NCBI RefSeq assembly: GCF_021018805.1
Contig: NC_086254.1
Span: forward strand, 22,805,300 to 22,869,299
Reading direction: 5' to 3'
DNA length: 64,000 nucleotides
Origin: Prinia subflava
Lineage: Eukaryota > Chordata > Aves > Passeriformes > Cisticolidae
Below the pieces are notes generated by a model. The model did no database searches. It was not told the DNA's origin and worked only from the letters and a program-made list of their open reading frames with translations. The stretch's first letter is position 1, and the number at the start of each line of letters is the position of its first letter. This document shows positions 12,501 through 25,250 of this stretch, one piece after another. Both the position numbers and the translations under genes were made by a program.

Positions 12501-15500
12501 GGCTGCAGCCCCAGAGCTGCGGGCCAAGAGCGAGCCCTGCCCGGCCCTGCCTGGCCCTGTGCTGGCTGCCGAGCGCTGACAGCAGCGCCTGTGCGAGCAC
12601 AGCCGAGCTCGGAAACCTCGCACAGGTGCTCGGGCAGAGCCCGCGGGGCTGCGGCTCCTGCCCTGGGTCCTGCCCTGGGTCCTGCCCTGGGTCCTGCCCG
12701 GGACTGTGGTTCCTACCCAGGGCTCCTGCCCGGGCACAGGCGGCCCCGAGGGTCCCAGGGCAGAGGAGCATCCCCGTCTCTGGCGGTGTCGGGGGAGCTG
12801 TGCTGTGCTTGACCTCAGAAACACCTCAGGGCCAGGAGTGCCCCCCTGCGCCCCTGTGTCAGCTTTAAATGGGAGTTTTGGGTGTTACCCTCTCCTTCTG
12901 TGCAGCAGGAGCTGTGCAGTGAGTGCTGCTGCCAGAGCTAGCAGGAATGTTTCAAAGAAATGGTGTTCCTTTAGCAAGAAACCTGCAATCGATATGGTGG
13001 GGAAAAGTGGATTTTGATTCATTTCTCTCCTTGAAAATATGCCCCTGCCATTGGAGCTCTGTAAAAAATCTAATTTTTTCCAAGTCCCAATGATCTCTTT
13101 TTTTCCCCATGAAATATAAGCTAATTAAATGCACTTAAAAACATTCTATATGTTCAAAGTGAAAACAAAATATTTCAGAAGTGTCTGAATGAGGGTGGAA
13201 GAACTGACCAAGGCTGATCTAATCCAAGACTTGGGAATGAGCCTTGAAATTTCGTTTTCCCCCACCTTTTGAACAGGAAATTTTCAAAGCCTCTACTGAT
13301 CTTCTGTGTAGCCGACTGACCTGGGTGTTACAGCGGGGATTTGGTGCCACTTGTACGGCTCTGAGGGTACCAGGCTGAGCAGGGGGGGCACAGCCAGACA
13401 CGTGTGGGATGCAGGGATGGGGTGACAGGGCCAGACGTGTCAGGGTCAGGGCCAAAATCTGGCACTGGGGCCACCTCTGCAGCACTGGGGTCGGGGCAGC
13501 AGCTGCCTGGGGTCGGTGGAGGAGGCGGGGGTGGAGACAGGGGTCCCTTGGGACCCTGGGGTGCTCAGGCAGCGTGGGCACAGTCCCTTGGCCCTGTGAT
13601 GTGGTTGAGGGAGGGGAGCAGCGTGGGGATGCCAGGGACCTGCTGGGCACGTTGGCTCATTGTGTTACCAGCAGAGATGCCCTGTTGGAGGATGTTCTGA
13701 GGGCCAGCCTGGATAAAAGATGATTGTAAGTGCAGCCCAGACTTGACACTGTTTATGAACAGACATTTTATTGCAGCACCCTGGGCCCTTTCCAGGCAGT
13801 TGTGATGCAGCAGAAAGCTCTGTGGAACAGGCTCTGGGGCAGGCAGCAGTGCCTGCCCTCCCTCTGGCGCTGCAGGGCAGGGTCAGGGCTGTCCCCCCTG
13901 TCCCCCCTGTCCCACAGCACAACAGCAGGACTGGCACTGCATGGCAGCTCCTGGCTGATGCCCTGGGTTTGTGGTGGGCTGAAGCAAAGCCCCCCGTGCC
14001 TTGAGCTCGTCCCCCCAGCCCCCCTGACACGGTGGCAGCCCCACTGGGGATTTGGGTGCTCCAGAGCTCACTGGTGCCTTCATGGGCCCCAGTCCCACAG
14101 CCGGGTGGGTGACACCTGCTTCAGCATACCCTTCAGCAGGTCAGAACAGCAGATTTGGGGCTTTCCAGGCCTTTCCTGCCCCACTGCCCACAGGTGGATA
14201 TCCACAGGTCAGAGCACAGGCATGGGAACCCAGTGATGTCCTGGCTGTGCACGGGGACCGGTCAAAGGAGCCAATTCCTGTGGGGAAGGGACGGATCCAA
14301 CCTGTGAGGACCCTCCCACCTTGCTGGTCGAGATAAACATCCCAATAAACACGGGCTGATGCAATTATCACATGCAGGGAGACACCAGCCTGTCTCCCTC
14401 CTGCCCGGGGAGGGGCAGCGGGGTGTGGGGGGCCAGGGGCCTTGGGGACCTCCAGATCGCCCTCCCTGCCGCCCTGTTAATATCCAAAGTGGCTGTGATA
14501 AGAAGCAGTTGCTGGGGCCACAGGTGGGAAGGTGTCAAGTCGTACACACGGAGCTATAAACAGTGCGTGCCCATAAACCAGATCAAAGCAGGGAGAGTTT
14601 ATTTTCAGAAGGTCTGCTTCCTCCGCAGAGCCTGGAGACAAAGAGCTTTGGGGGGAAGGGGGAAGGAGAGGGAGGGAAAAAGGGGAGAGTTAGAGGAGGG
14701 GAAAGGATCGAGCTGGCCGTGCTGATTTCTGCTGGGTGGATCTCACACTCTGGGCAGTGTGAGCAGCTGCCCTGGGGGATGCTGGCAGGTTCGGTGGGTG
14801 TGAGTAGCTGGTGCCAGGGCACGGTGTGGCTCAGCCTCCCGCGGTGTCCCGGGGGCAGCCGCGGCCCCGGGGTGCAGGGCTGTCCCCCCAGGGCTGGGCT
14901 GCTCCCAGAGCACCTGAGCCTAAGTCACAAGCCCTTAAGCAAACTATTGTGAAACCTCGCTGGTTTACAGAGTCTGTCCCCACCCTCCAGCCCCCAAATC
15001 ACAGGGCTCAGCTACTGGAGTGCAGTGGGGGAAGCGGGTGCCCACCTGCTCCTCGTGGTCTCTGCACGCAGGAGGAGGAGGAAACCCAAGAGGGGAGAGG
15101 CAGCAGCATCAGGTTCTCAGCACTGGGAGCTGCAGAGGTCAGGGAGCAGATGTTGGGGCCGTGAGCAGTGCGTTAGCTCAGCGGCGCCTGCATCCTGTGC
15201 TGCCCAGGCCCACCTCGCCCGCTGCTTCAGACAGAAAATTCCCACTCCTTTTCTCACTGACCGACTCTGAAACCAACCAGAGGAAGTTTGAGACCTCAGA
15301 CTTGTTCAGTTTGGGTTCTAGATAAAGATTGTCCTCTGAATCTACTCATCCCCCGGTGCAGCTGGCACTGTAGCTGCAGGCTCCCACTGCAGAGGGCTTG
15401 CAGGGCACTCGCCCCTCCTTCACACTGGTGCTGGTGGGCTCAGCAGATCAGATCCTGGCTGCCCTTCTCCAAGGGGAAAGCGAGAGCTCCTGGGCCTGCT

Positions 15501-16590
15501 CCAGCCCCACCAGCACACTGTTCCCAGCAACCCTTTGGTGTCAGGAGGCACCAGAGCCATGTGCTCCCTTGTGCTCTCACGGCCTGGTCCCCCCCAGCAG
15601 GCAGGGTACATCCCAGGGGAGCAGTCCACATCAGAGCTGGGAACCCTCTGCTCCCACACTGCCAGCACCTCCTGCTGCCTGCCCTGCTTGCTGGAGCATG
15701 TGGCCCTCGGTAATTTTTTTGACCAGCCTTGCAAAGGGCAGGCACAGCTCTTTGGGAATGTCCCGTCCCAGCAGCACGGGAGCTGCTGTGCTGATCCCAC
15801 AGCGCCCTGGATCTCCTGGGGTGGGGTGTGCTGGTCCTGCCTTGCAGGGCTCCCTCCCATGGGCCTTGGGTTCAAGCCACAGCGGTTAAATGCCTAGGTT
15901 TTTCCAGGATTGCTTTCCTGCAGCCCCCAGCACCTTCCTGAGCCTGTCTTTGGGGTGCAGTAGGAGTGCTGGGCTCACTTTCCCCGGGAAGGCGGCAGCA
16001 GCGGCCCCACCCCGCCCTGGCAGCACCTGCTGCTGTGCCGGCCGCTACCTTCCATTCACAGCCCTGGGAGGGAAACACATTGCACGGCCTTCAAGGGAAA
16101 TCTCACTCTGCTTTGCACAAATATTTATCCCACCTGTTTCCTGCCGGGGCCGGCGCTGGGCCCGCAGGACGCGGTGGGTCACAGGCGGCGGGCGGAGGAA
16201 ACGGTGGGGAACCGGCTCCTCCTCACACAAAGACCTTTGCTCTGCAGGGCTGTGCAGGCTGCAGCAGCCGTTCCTCTCTGCTGAGGGGAGGATAGGAGAG
16301 GACATCTGCAGGGGAAGGGCAGGGCGAGGGCATGGGGTGCTGCAGCTCTCAGCTGCAGAAATAAAAGCCCCCCAACTTGTCTTTGGTTTGTTTTCAACCA
16401 CGCTGGAGCATCTCTGGGAAAAGTGAACAGACTGGGAAAATGTCGTGTGTTCCTGGCAGGGTGTTTCTCATGGCTGTCACCGGTCTGGTTCTGCATGTCC
16501 CCGTTAATTCACCTCGAAGGGGCCCTTCTCCGAGCTGAACTGGCTGGGACCTGGAATGGTCACAAGGCTCCCCGTTCTGGATCCCCCTCC
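9500..16590. other. Intergenic, GC-rich
   Basis: No gene recognised. It contains the 12-bp array at 12658, an AT-rich island at about 12880-13260, AP-1 sites at 10882-10888 and 11193-11199, and GATA motifs at 14331-14336 and 14496-14502. Confidence 0.6.
12658..12698. repeat. 12-bp tandem repeat
   Basis: 3.4 copies of ctgccctgggtc. Confidence 0.9.
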
Positions 16591-17330
16591 CGCCCCATGG
16601 TGCGCTCTGGCTGCCGCGGGAGGAGCTGGCACTAGCACCTGCAGCTGCTCCTCGGCAGCGCTGGGTTCGGCCGGGACAGAGGAGATGCGGTTCCCTGGCA
16701 CGGAGCTGCGGGGACGGCGCGGGCACCCGGGGCCGCCGGTGCACGGCAGGCGCCGCATCCCCGGCAGCGCGGGCCCCGCCCGGCTCAGGAAATCCCTGGC
16801 CAGGGGCGCCGGGAAGCACGGCCGTGCTATTCTTACCCCGGCCCCGGCCCGCCCGGCCGCGGCAGACAGGATGGGCCGGGTGGCTCCGGCTCCGCGCTGC
16901 GCTCCGGCCGCGGCAGCGCCGGCAGCGGAGCCTGGCTCCGGGCTGTCCGCCCAATCCCACCCCTAAACTTAGCACCGGCCCCGCAGGCAGCTGCTGCCAG
17001 CACAGCCCCGGCTGCCTCCGGGGGGCTGCTGCAGCCCTCCCCCACCTCCCTGTCCCCCCGTCACCGCCGCGTTTCTCTTTTCCCAGCCAGCCCGTGACTC
17101 ATGCGCACAGCTCTGGAGCCTCCCTGGAAAGCCCCGAGGAGCGGCCCGGGGACACAGGGACACATCTGCACGGCGACTGTCGCCAGCGGCGCTCGCCGGC
17201 CCGGCCGGCACCTGCTCCGGGCCGCGTTGTCACCTTCCTGCGCCCACGCCGCCGCAGCTTCCACCCTGCAGAGCCGTGCCAGCCGCAGGCACCGTGCCGG
17301 GCGGAACGCTGGCAGGAAGGGTTTGACTCA
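16590..17330. promoter_or_regulatory. Orphan CpG island
   Basis: About 740 bases very rich in CpG, with a CCAAT box near 16950 (cccaatcccac) and perfect AP-1 sites at 17095-17101 and 17324-17330 on its right edge. No recognised gene starts here. A noncoding RNA promoter is a reasonable guess. Confidence 0.45.
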
Positions 17331-18840
17331 TGCTGGAGTTAATGAAAACAAAACTCTGCAAATAAATAGCATTCGCACCGTTTCCTCACCGGAACGGGCC
17401 CCTGCTTCCTATGCCGGTGCTCCTCGGGGTGTTTCACCCCCAGGGACTGACCCTGCTGCCACAGAGCTGCCTCTGGCGCCAGGGCTGGGCCAGCCAAAGC
17501 CTTTCCAAATTCACCCCTGGCTGAAGAAGGTGAAGGCAGGGGCTGTGCCAGAGTCCCTGTGCCCCGTGAGCCCCCAGACCCCAAGGGTTTAATCACAAAT
17601 CTGAACCCCAGCCTGGCTTGATATTCTGGCAGCCTCCAGCCATGGTCAGTGAAACCTGGATGCCATTAGGGCCTTACCTAGGCTGAGTTTTGAGTGAGAC
17701 AGGCTGTTCCTTGGGCACACATTTTGATTTTCAGTTCACAGAGGTTTTACAGTGTGGATCCCCACAGCTGGGGCTGAGCTTTGCTCTGCAGCATTCACAG
17801 CCAGGAGCTTGCACTGCCCGCTCTGGCCCCGCCAGTCCAGCCGGGCTCTGTCCTTTTGGCCACCTGCAACACTTGTGCACAGCTCCCCTGGGAGCGGGCA
17901 GGCTGAGGGATGCTGAGGTGCTTGGGCAGGGCTGGAGGTGCTTGGGCGGGGCTGGAGGTGCTTGGGCGGGGCTGGCAGCTTCACACCCCCACGGGATGCT
18001 GCTTTTCCCCAGAATCGCATCACAGTGTGGATGGAGAACAGGAATCACATTCCAATGCCAGCTTTTCCCATCCTTTGTCCTCATTTCCCAGGCAATTTAT
18101 TTACCACTTAAAAAGACTGGACGAGACCCGAGGGCAGAAATCCCACGGGTGCGGTGGGAGCAGCCTGGCCCGGGGTGGGCTGTCCTGCCCGGGCTCCTGC
18201 AGCCCCTCTTCTCCCGGTGGCCGGGTGTGCCCACAGCCAGCCCTGCTCTCCAGAGCCCTGCTGGGGATGCTCTGACTCAGGGCTTCTCCAGCCCTTCCCC
18301 GGGACAGCACGGAGCTGGCAGCGCTCCTGGGGAGCAGCGGCGTCCGGGAGCGCCTGGAGAGCCCCGAGCGTTTCCTGCTGAGGCAGCACATTCCCGGAGG
18401 GAGGAAAGGTCGCGGCGCTGGGGCTGTCCTGCTTTCCGCTGCCGCTCCCAGCGCGGCCTCAGCTGCTGCAGCTTCCTCTGGCCGCTGCCCAGCCTCTGCA
18501 AGGTGCAGCCCGGGCCTGCACCAGCCGCGGTGCCGCTCCCCGGCCCTGGGGAGGGCTCCCAGGCTGGCAGCGTGTCCGGGGGTTTCTCTGGTGCTGGTTC
18601 GGCCTGGGAGGGCACCGCGGGACCGGGCGGGCACCGCGGCCTCCCCGCTGCCCCGGTGACACAGCCCGGGGGGACACACGAGTCACTTCCCTTGGCTCCC
18701 CCTCTGTCCTTGGGAGCTCCTCAGGCGCCGTTTCCATCCCCCCTCGGCTCGGTGGGGACAGCCGGGGCTGGAGAGGGTGGGAATGATGGAGGGGACGAGG
18801 GCTGCCTGCGGCACCGCAGGGATGCTCTCTCCTCCTTCCT
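17330..18840. other. Intergenic, GC-rich, long open frame
   Basis: GC-rich sequence including the 20-bp repeat. A 402-codon open frame (17690-18898, plus) shows no domain and is best explained by few stop codons in GC-rich DNA. AP-1 site at 18273-18279. Confidence 0.6.
17915..17974. repeat. 20-bp tandem repeat
   Basis: Three copies of gaggtgcttgggcggggctg, the first with one substitution. Confidence 0.92.
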
Positions 18841-19110
18841 GGACTGCCATTTGAATCAAATCGAGTTTTGTACTATCCAAATGACGGTGTCCCTGTAACA
18901 TACTGCGTTCACAACGTGTTTAGCACATCATTTAAAGGAAAATGTGAAGCAGAAGTATCTAGCACAGTTCTTAGTATAAAAATTGAAGCAAAATGGACCA
19001 AAGTAATCATGTGGAAATGAAACTTTGAAGCTTATTTTAAAAAAATCAGGCCTCATTGTGCCAAAACCCCCATTAGTGTGAGTCATTTCAACTCTCCCCC
19101 AGGGAAAAAG
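18840..19110. promoter_or_regulatory. AT-rich island, candidate conserved noncoding element
   Basis: A sharp drop in GC inside GC-rich surroundings, with a perfect AP-1 site at 19079-19085 on its right side. The composition and motif suggest a regulatory element. Conservation cannot be seen here. Confidence 0.35.
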
Positions 19111-21278
19111 CACCGAAACCCTCATGTCCTGCAGAAGTGTTTCACTTGTGGCTGCCCAGGCAGGTGGGTCCAGCAGCCCAGAGTCTCCCTCACAGCCCAG
19201 TGCTGCTCATTTAGGACCAAGGGAGAAGAAACCCAGGTCAGCCCCACTTATCACCCCTGGCCAGTGATTGAATCAGCCACAGGTTTTTCTTGTGTTTCCA
19301 AGTATTGAACTTCCCTGGAGGGCAGTTTACTCACAAAATCCATTCATGTCATAGGTCGTAATGGTAATTTTTTAACAGGTGACAGTAAAGTAGGGGCTGA
19401 TAGTCCCTCGTGGTCCCTGCAGGTGGGTGTGTGCAGGGGCTGCCATGGGAGCCCTGGCCGGGGCTGCAGCAGGGTTTTATCTCCCTGCTGTTATCACCCT
19501 CCTTTCTCCCGGACAATCAGCCGGGAGCCCGTCCCTCTGCAACCCGGGGATTCAATAATCTCTGCAGGCAGAGGGGGCTGAGGCAGGAGGGCTGCTGGGT
19601 GCCCACAGTCACGTCCCCTGGGGCAGGGGAGCAATGGCAGAGGGCTCTGGGGTGGGGGCCCAGGATGAACCCACCGTGGGGGCTCCCATCCCCCCCCCAG
19701 GCAGGGAAACTGAGGCACACACAGCCACACGTCCCCGACGAGCCTGTGCCAGGGGCTGGGCTGGGATCACACGGCTGTCCCCAGCCAGGGCTTCAGCTCC
19801 ATCTTCCTGGGGGACAAAATGAGTTACCTGAGCTTCTTCAGCACTCAGGTGTTTGCTTTGGCTCCAGGTTAATAGATGTGGGTTTACTCCCTTGACAGAG
19901 AGATCAGTGGGCAGAGCTGGCCCTGGACAGAGACGTGGTAGCTCTTTCTGCTTCTTTCAAATCCTTCATCCTGTTAGCAGCATGAGGCTGCCCCTCGTTA
20001 TCAGCAGCCAATTAAAGAATCTGAAATTCAGGGTGGACTTTTTTGCAGGTTTTTCCATCAAACCCCTGCCTGCCTTGGGAGGAGGCGCTGGGGCTGTGTC
20101 TTTCCCAGCACACGAGAGCAGGACGAGTGGGCAGGCTGGAGAGCAGGGGAGGAGCTGCCACCCTCGCAGGCAGGTCAGGGCTGCACCTGGAGGGAAGGAC
20201 AGACTGCCCAGGACATCCTGCCCAGCTGTGCCAATCTTGGCAGTGGCTGTGCCAAGTTCAAGCTCCTGGCTGTCCCCAGCCACCCTCTGCAGCCTGAGCA
20301 GCCCCTCCTGCTCCTGTCCCTGTCCCCATCGTCCTCCCTGATAGCACGGGAACAATGGGGCCAGGGCTGGGGGGCCGGACAGGTAAAACAGGGCGGGACA
20401 GAGACAAACACGGCCAGAAGGGCTCCCCGGGGCCCAAGGCCAGGGACCTTCAGGGATTAGCTCCCCTTGTGCTGGGGTGAAGCAAGAGTTTGCCAAGGCC
20501 CTGGCTATCAGTCCCTGTGTGAAGGAAGGAGCTGTGGCCACCCCTGGTGTGCCAGGGGCTGGGGCTGGGGCCCCTCCCTGCCCTGCTCCCCCTCTGTACC
20601 CAGGTGCCCCACCAAGAATCGGGCTGGCTCTGCGCTCTCCCCCTGCTCTCTTGGCAGAGAGTTTGCTGACGTCCTGTAACCACAAAGCAGGTTGATTTGA
20701 ATTTTCCACGGATGGCTCAGAGTCACGGATAATTCATTATTCACACCTCTCTAATTAAGCTGCTGCCTAGCAGGCGAGGCAGGGCTGAGAGCAGCCACAT
20801 GTCCCCAGGCCAGGGCAGGTCAGCAAGGTCCAATGTGGCTTGAGTTTGGGCTGTGGTGTCACCCTGTGCTGCACAGGGGACACGGGGCTGCTTTGATGAG
20901 CGAGATCCCGGAGCTGGGAGGTGTGAGAGCGCAGAGGGGAGGGCAGCAGCCTTTTGGGAGTGTTTCTCCAAATCTGGAGCCCAACTCAAAGCCCTGCCGG
21001 AGCCTTTCTGCTCCCAAGGAAGGGCTGGACGTGGCACCAGTCCCGCAGCAGTGCCTTGGAGCCGTGCAGGCGTTCAGTGCCCGCAGAAGGAGCTGGTGAA
21101 GCTCACAGCCAGCTCGCTGGGGCTCTCACTGCCTGCCTTTGGCTGGTCCCGCTGCAGTCACAGCCACGGGTGCTACTGCACGCTGTCATTGCAGCCAGGC
21201 ATGAGAGCAGAGCAGCACTGCAGCTGCGGGCGCAGCGAGAGGTGCAGGAGGATGAGCTGCAGCGGTGCCTCCCCCGCA

Positions 21279-21344
21279 GCATCCCCCGAGCATCCCCCGA
21301 GCATCCCCAGAGCCTCCCCCGAGCATCCCCCGAGCATCCCCCGG
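21279..21344. repeat. 11-bp tandem repeat
   Basis: About six copies of gcatcccccga with one or two base changes. Confidence 0.92.
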
Positions 21345-24300
21345 GCTCGGGCACGGGCGGGGCCGCGCTCCCGCCCCGCTGATGAGAACTCCAAATGCGG
21401 TCGGTGGGCTGCTCCGCAGGCAGCTCCGCGCCGCCAAGGCAGCCAGGGCCATTTTAATCATTTCCAGATTTGTGTGGGAGGTCAGGGCCCTGGGGTGCTG
21501 CTCCATGTCAGTTTTATAAACACGGCAGTTTTTCCAGATGGTCTCTGGCTCCAGCCTGGCTAGCAGGTTGATTGGGCCAGACCAAAATAACAACAGGTGG
21601 AGAACAGGCCATGACTGCCTGACGCTATCTCCTTTCTCCATCTATTCCCCAAATGATTTTTTTCTTTGCAGAAAACAATTAAGCCTTGCAGGGGCAGGGG
21701 CGGGAGCAGTGCCGGGCTGAGGCCCCACACCTCAGTGCACGTGTGAGAGCAGCATCGCCCCGGCTGGCGGGGCTGGGGCCGGTCCCTGCTGCCCCGGCAC
21801 GGGCACCGCTGGGAGCCCAAGGCTCGGCACCCTGCAGCCCGAGGATTTTCCTCCACCCTCCCGAGGGCTGCCTGAGTCAGATCAGCTGCACACCAGCAGC
21901 CTCCTTCGTTCCCCTTCTTCATTCTGAGTTTTACAGCAAGTTGCATTTTTAAAATCTTTTCCATTAACTCCCAAGGAAATCTAGTGCCAATCGGGCACTG
22001 TGGCAGCCTGCTGCCTGCACCCCTCATTTCCAGGGCCGGGAGGGAGCCCTGCATCCCCAGGTGCCCAGGGGGTGGCCAGGGTCCATCTGAGGCTGCTGGA
22101 CCTGGTGCTTTCCCAACACTGCCAATCCACCGGGACCCCTGGGAGCAGGGCCAGCTCCATCCCCTCCCACTGAGGAAAAACGAGGCAGCGCTCCTGAATG
22201 ATGCTCAGAGCCCCAGAGCTGAAAAGCCAAACAGCACAGACCCCAGCTTTGACTCTGCACAGGAGCAGGGCCGTGGCAGCTCCAGTGCCCCCAGCCCTCC
22301 CTCACCATCCCCCTGCAGCAGTGGGAGCAGCTCTGGCGCTCTGGGCACTGCTGCCCAGCCACAGGCAGCACTCAGGGCAGAGCTCGTGGCACAGAGGCCT
22401 CTCCGAGCCCAAAGGATGGAAAATCCTTGGCTGTGCACTGGCAGTGATCAGAGCTGCTCTCATGTGGAGAGCTCTCTCATATTTCCCATTCACTCTCGTG
22501 TTAATGTCTCTCTGCAGGCCAAACCTTCCCATACAGGGGATGAAGCTGTGGCCAGAGGTTGTAAAGTGATTGTGGGCGTAAATAAAGGAGTTTCATGTGC
22601 AGCCCTGCACGCCAAGCCCAGCACGGGACCCTCCCTGCATCTGTGCCTTGCTCCACGCACACCCCACAGCCCCACACGTGCACGGGCCGGGCTGAGCACA
22701 CACAGGACCAGGGGGAGGAGAGACATCTCCAAGGGCTCTGCTCACAGGGAGGCTTCACACAGCCCAGAGGACACGGCCACCATCCCCTCTGTGCCTGGGG
22801 TGCAGCTCTGGCTCCAGCTGCAGCACCCAAACCCCTCAGCAGCATCCCTTCCTCACCCTGCAGCACCAATCTGGCACCACGCACCTTTATTTCCTAAACT
22901 CAGGCCAAACCTTCACTGGCCCGGCCCTGTCACTGTGTGACAGCTGGCTCTGACACCTTCCCTCAGCCTGCCCTGATTCCTTCCATAGGAAGGAATTTGC
23001 TCCTGCACAGCAGCTCCAAGGATTGCATGTCCCCCTGTGCTAATTGCACAATCCCAAAGAAAATCTGTATCAAAGGCCTGCCGTGCTGCAATTTAGCATT
23101 TCATTTATTCTGTGGCTGTTCATGGAGAAGAGGCTGCATCCCATGACCCACACAAAGCAGGCAAAGGACCCTGGCTGAAGGGCAGCTGGGCCCCTGCTGG
23201 AGGTTTGGCTGGCGGGGCCAGGGCTCCAGGGGAGGACCCTGCTGCAGGATCAGCCCCGGGGTGGCTCCTGTGGCCCTGGGTGAGTGCCCAGAGGGACCGG
23301 GACAGTCCTGGCAGGCAGCAGCCTGTTCCCAGCCCACCTCCCTGCTCTGGGAAGAAAGCAGGGGATTAGAAAGGCCTCACCCTGTTTCCACCAGCTCCTA
23401 AAATGGAAGTCTGGAGCTCTGGGCAGTGGGTCTGGACAGTTTTACTCCCGCAGGCAGGTAGGCAGTGAATCTGGAAACCCTCTATGGTGGGAGCAGCAGC
23501 AGCAGAGCAGGGACTCACCTCCCCCAGCCCTTTGTTTAGGAATCCCATTTCTGCCATGTCTAAATATGCCCTAATCCCACAAACAGTTCCCCTCCAGGAG
23601 AAGGAACAGACCTCAGGCTGATTTTTCTCTGCAGCCATTTGCACACACCTGAAACCTTGGGGTGATAATGAATGAAATGGCTCCTGCCTGGCACCTTTTC
23701 CCCTTGGATCTTCCTTTCCACAGCTTGAAGGTGTCATCAGCCCTGCTTGCAGGTGGAGAACTGGGGCTGTGTTCAGTGATGGAGGAAGCCTGGTGTGAGC
23801 GCTGCCCCTGCACCATGCCAAGGGCAGATCCAGTGTCGGGGTGTTGGGCACGATCGTGTGCACTCAGAAGGTTTTGACAAGTCAGTTTTGTCCAGATGAT
23901 TTTTTGCCAGTGGATACCTCACCCACTGTGCCAGCCCAGCTCTTGGCTGGCCTCCAGTGCCTGCAGATGGCAAAACCCCCACAACCCCTCAGCCCACAGC
24001 CCTGGAGCCCGGGGAAACGTGGCTCCAGCTCACCTTGGGCTGCACCTCTGCAGGGCACAGCGTGTTTGACCCAACAATTCCTTCTCCTGTTGGCACTGAC
24101 ATCCCGCTGGATGCTGACACCCAGAAAGAGCTCTGGCAAATCCTTTCTGCCTATTTTCAGGCACCAGGAAAGTGTTTGTATAAAATCATTTGATTTCTTT
24201 GGAGGATTCAGAAGTTCAGTAATCAGACAGGCTACAGCCACCACTGCAGGAGTTCCAGCTGGAAGAGACAAGCTGTGAATCTTTCTCTAGGACAGCGTTG

Positions 24301-24970
24301 GGTGGAAATTGCATCACTTGGGAAAAAAATATGGGGGGGATAGGGAAGGAAGAAAAATCCTGTATTGGCAACGGGGACATTGGATAGAAAAGGACCCCAA
24401 GGCCACATGAAGCCAGGAGCAGCTCAGGCATCTCCAGCTGCCTGGCAGGGCTGCTCCCACAGCCTGGCATGGGCACAGGGACCAAGGGCCAGGGCGCACC
24501 ACGGCACTGCTGTGCCCTGACCCAGAATTGGTCAGGTTAACATTGCTGCCTGCAGGAGCACTCCTGCCTGGGCCCTGTGCTCCCAGGGACATGGCACGCT
24601 CCAGAAGAGCAATGTCTTGAACTTGGCAGTTTCTGGACAGTCTCTCTCCCTGGCATCCACTTTTTTATTATCGTCTACGCAGGCAGTTTGTTTCTATAAT
24701 TAATTCACTCAAACTGCACACACACGTACCGGGGGATGGGGCTCAAACACCAGCAGACGTCTCTGGAAGTGCCAGGATGGAAAAATGTCTCGGATGCCAC
24801 GTGAGGTCCTCTGCAGGAGCCGGGGGCAGGGAGGGCTCCTGCCCTGTGCTGGGCGGCACAGAGGGCTCGGCTGCCACAGAACGCCTTCATCACACGCTGC
24901 ACACTCGTGTGCTGCACACCTGGGACCTGCCCAGCGCAGCCCAGCCGTGCCCACGTGCATGCCTGTGTCT

Positions 24971-25136
24971 GTCCATGTCTGTGTCCATGTCCATGTTCCA
25001 TGTCCATGTCCATGTCCAAGTCCATGTCCATGTCCATGTCCATGTTCCATGTCCATGTCCATGTCCATGTCCATGTTCCATGTCCATGTCCATGTCCATG
25101 TCCATGTTCCATGTCCATGTCCATGTCCATGCCCAC
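24971..25136. repeat. (TCCATG)n hexamer array with 31-bp higher-order spacing
   Basis: Tandem tccatg hexamers interrupted by an extra T (atgttcc) at about 24996, 25045, 25076 and 25107. The last three are 31 bases apart, i.e. five hexamers plus one base, which shows expansion of a larger unit. The extra base rotates the reading frame and makes false MSMSM, HVHV and PCPCP peptides. Confidence 0.95.
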
Positions 25137-25184
25137 GTCTGTGCCCGTGCCCACGCTCCTGCACGCCTGGCAGCCAGAGCACTG

Positions 25185-25215
<31 letters not shown>

Positions 25216-25250
25216 ACACACACACACACTCTCACACTCTCACACACGTG
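25185..25250. repeat. (CA)n dinucleotide repeat, interrupted
   Basis: About 30 CA units with CT interruptions, directly after the hexamer array. It is a likely polymorphic microsatellite. Confidence 0.96.

Noticed and set aside
17690..18898. 402-codon plus-strand open frame
   Set aside because: Ala/Gly/Pro/Ser-rich with no family motif. GC-rich DNA has few stop codons and the opposite strand is equally open.
21984..22940. 318-codon plus-strand open frame
   Set aside because: No recognisable domain, low-complexity composition and competing frames on both strands.
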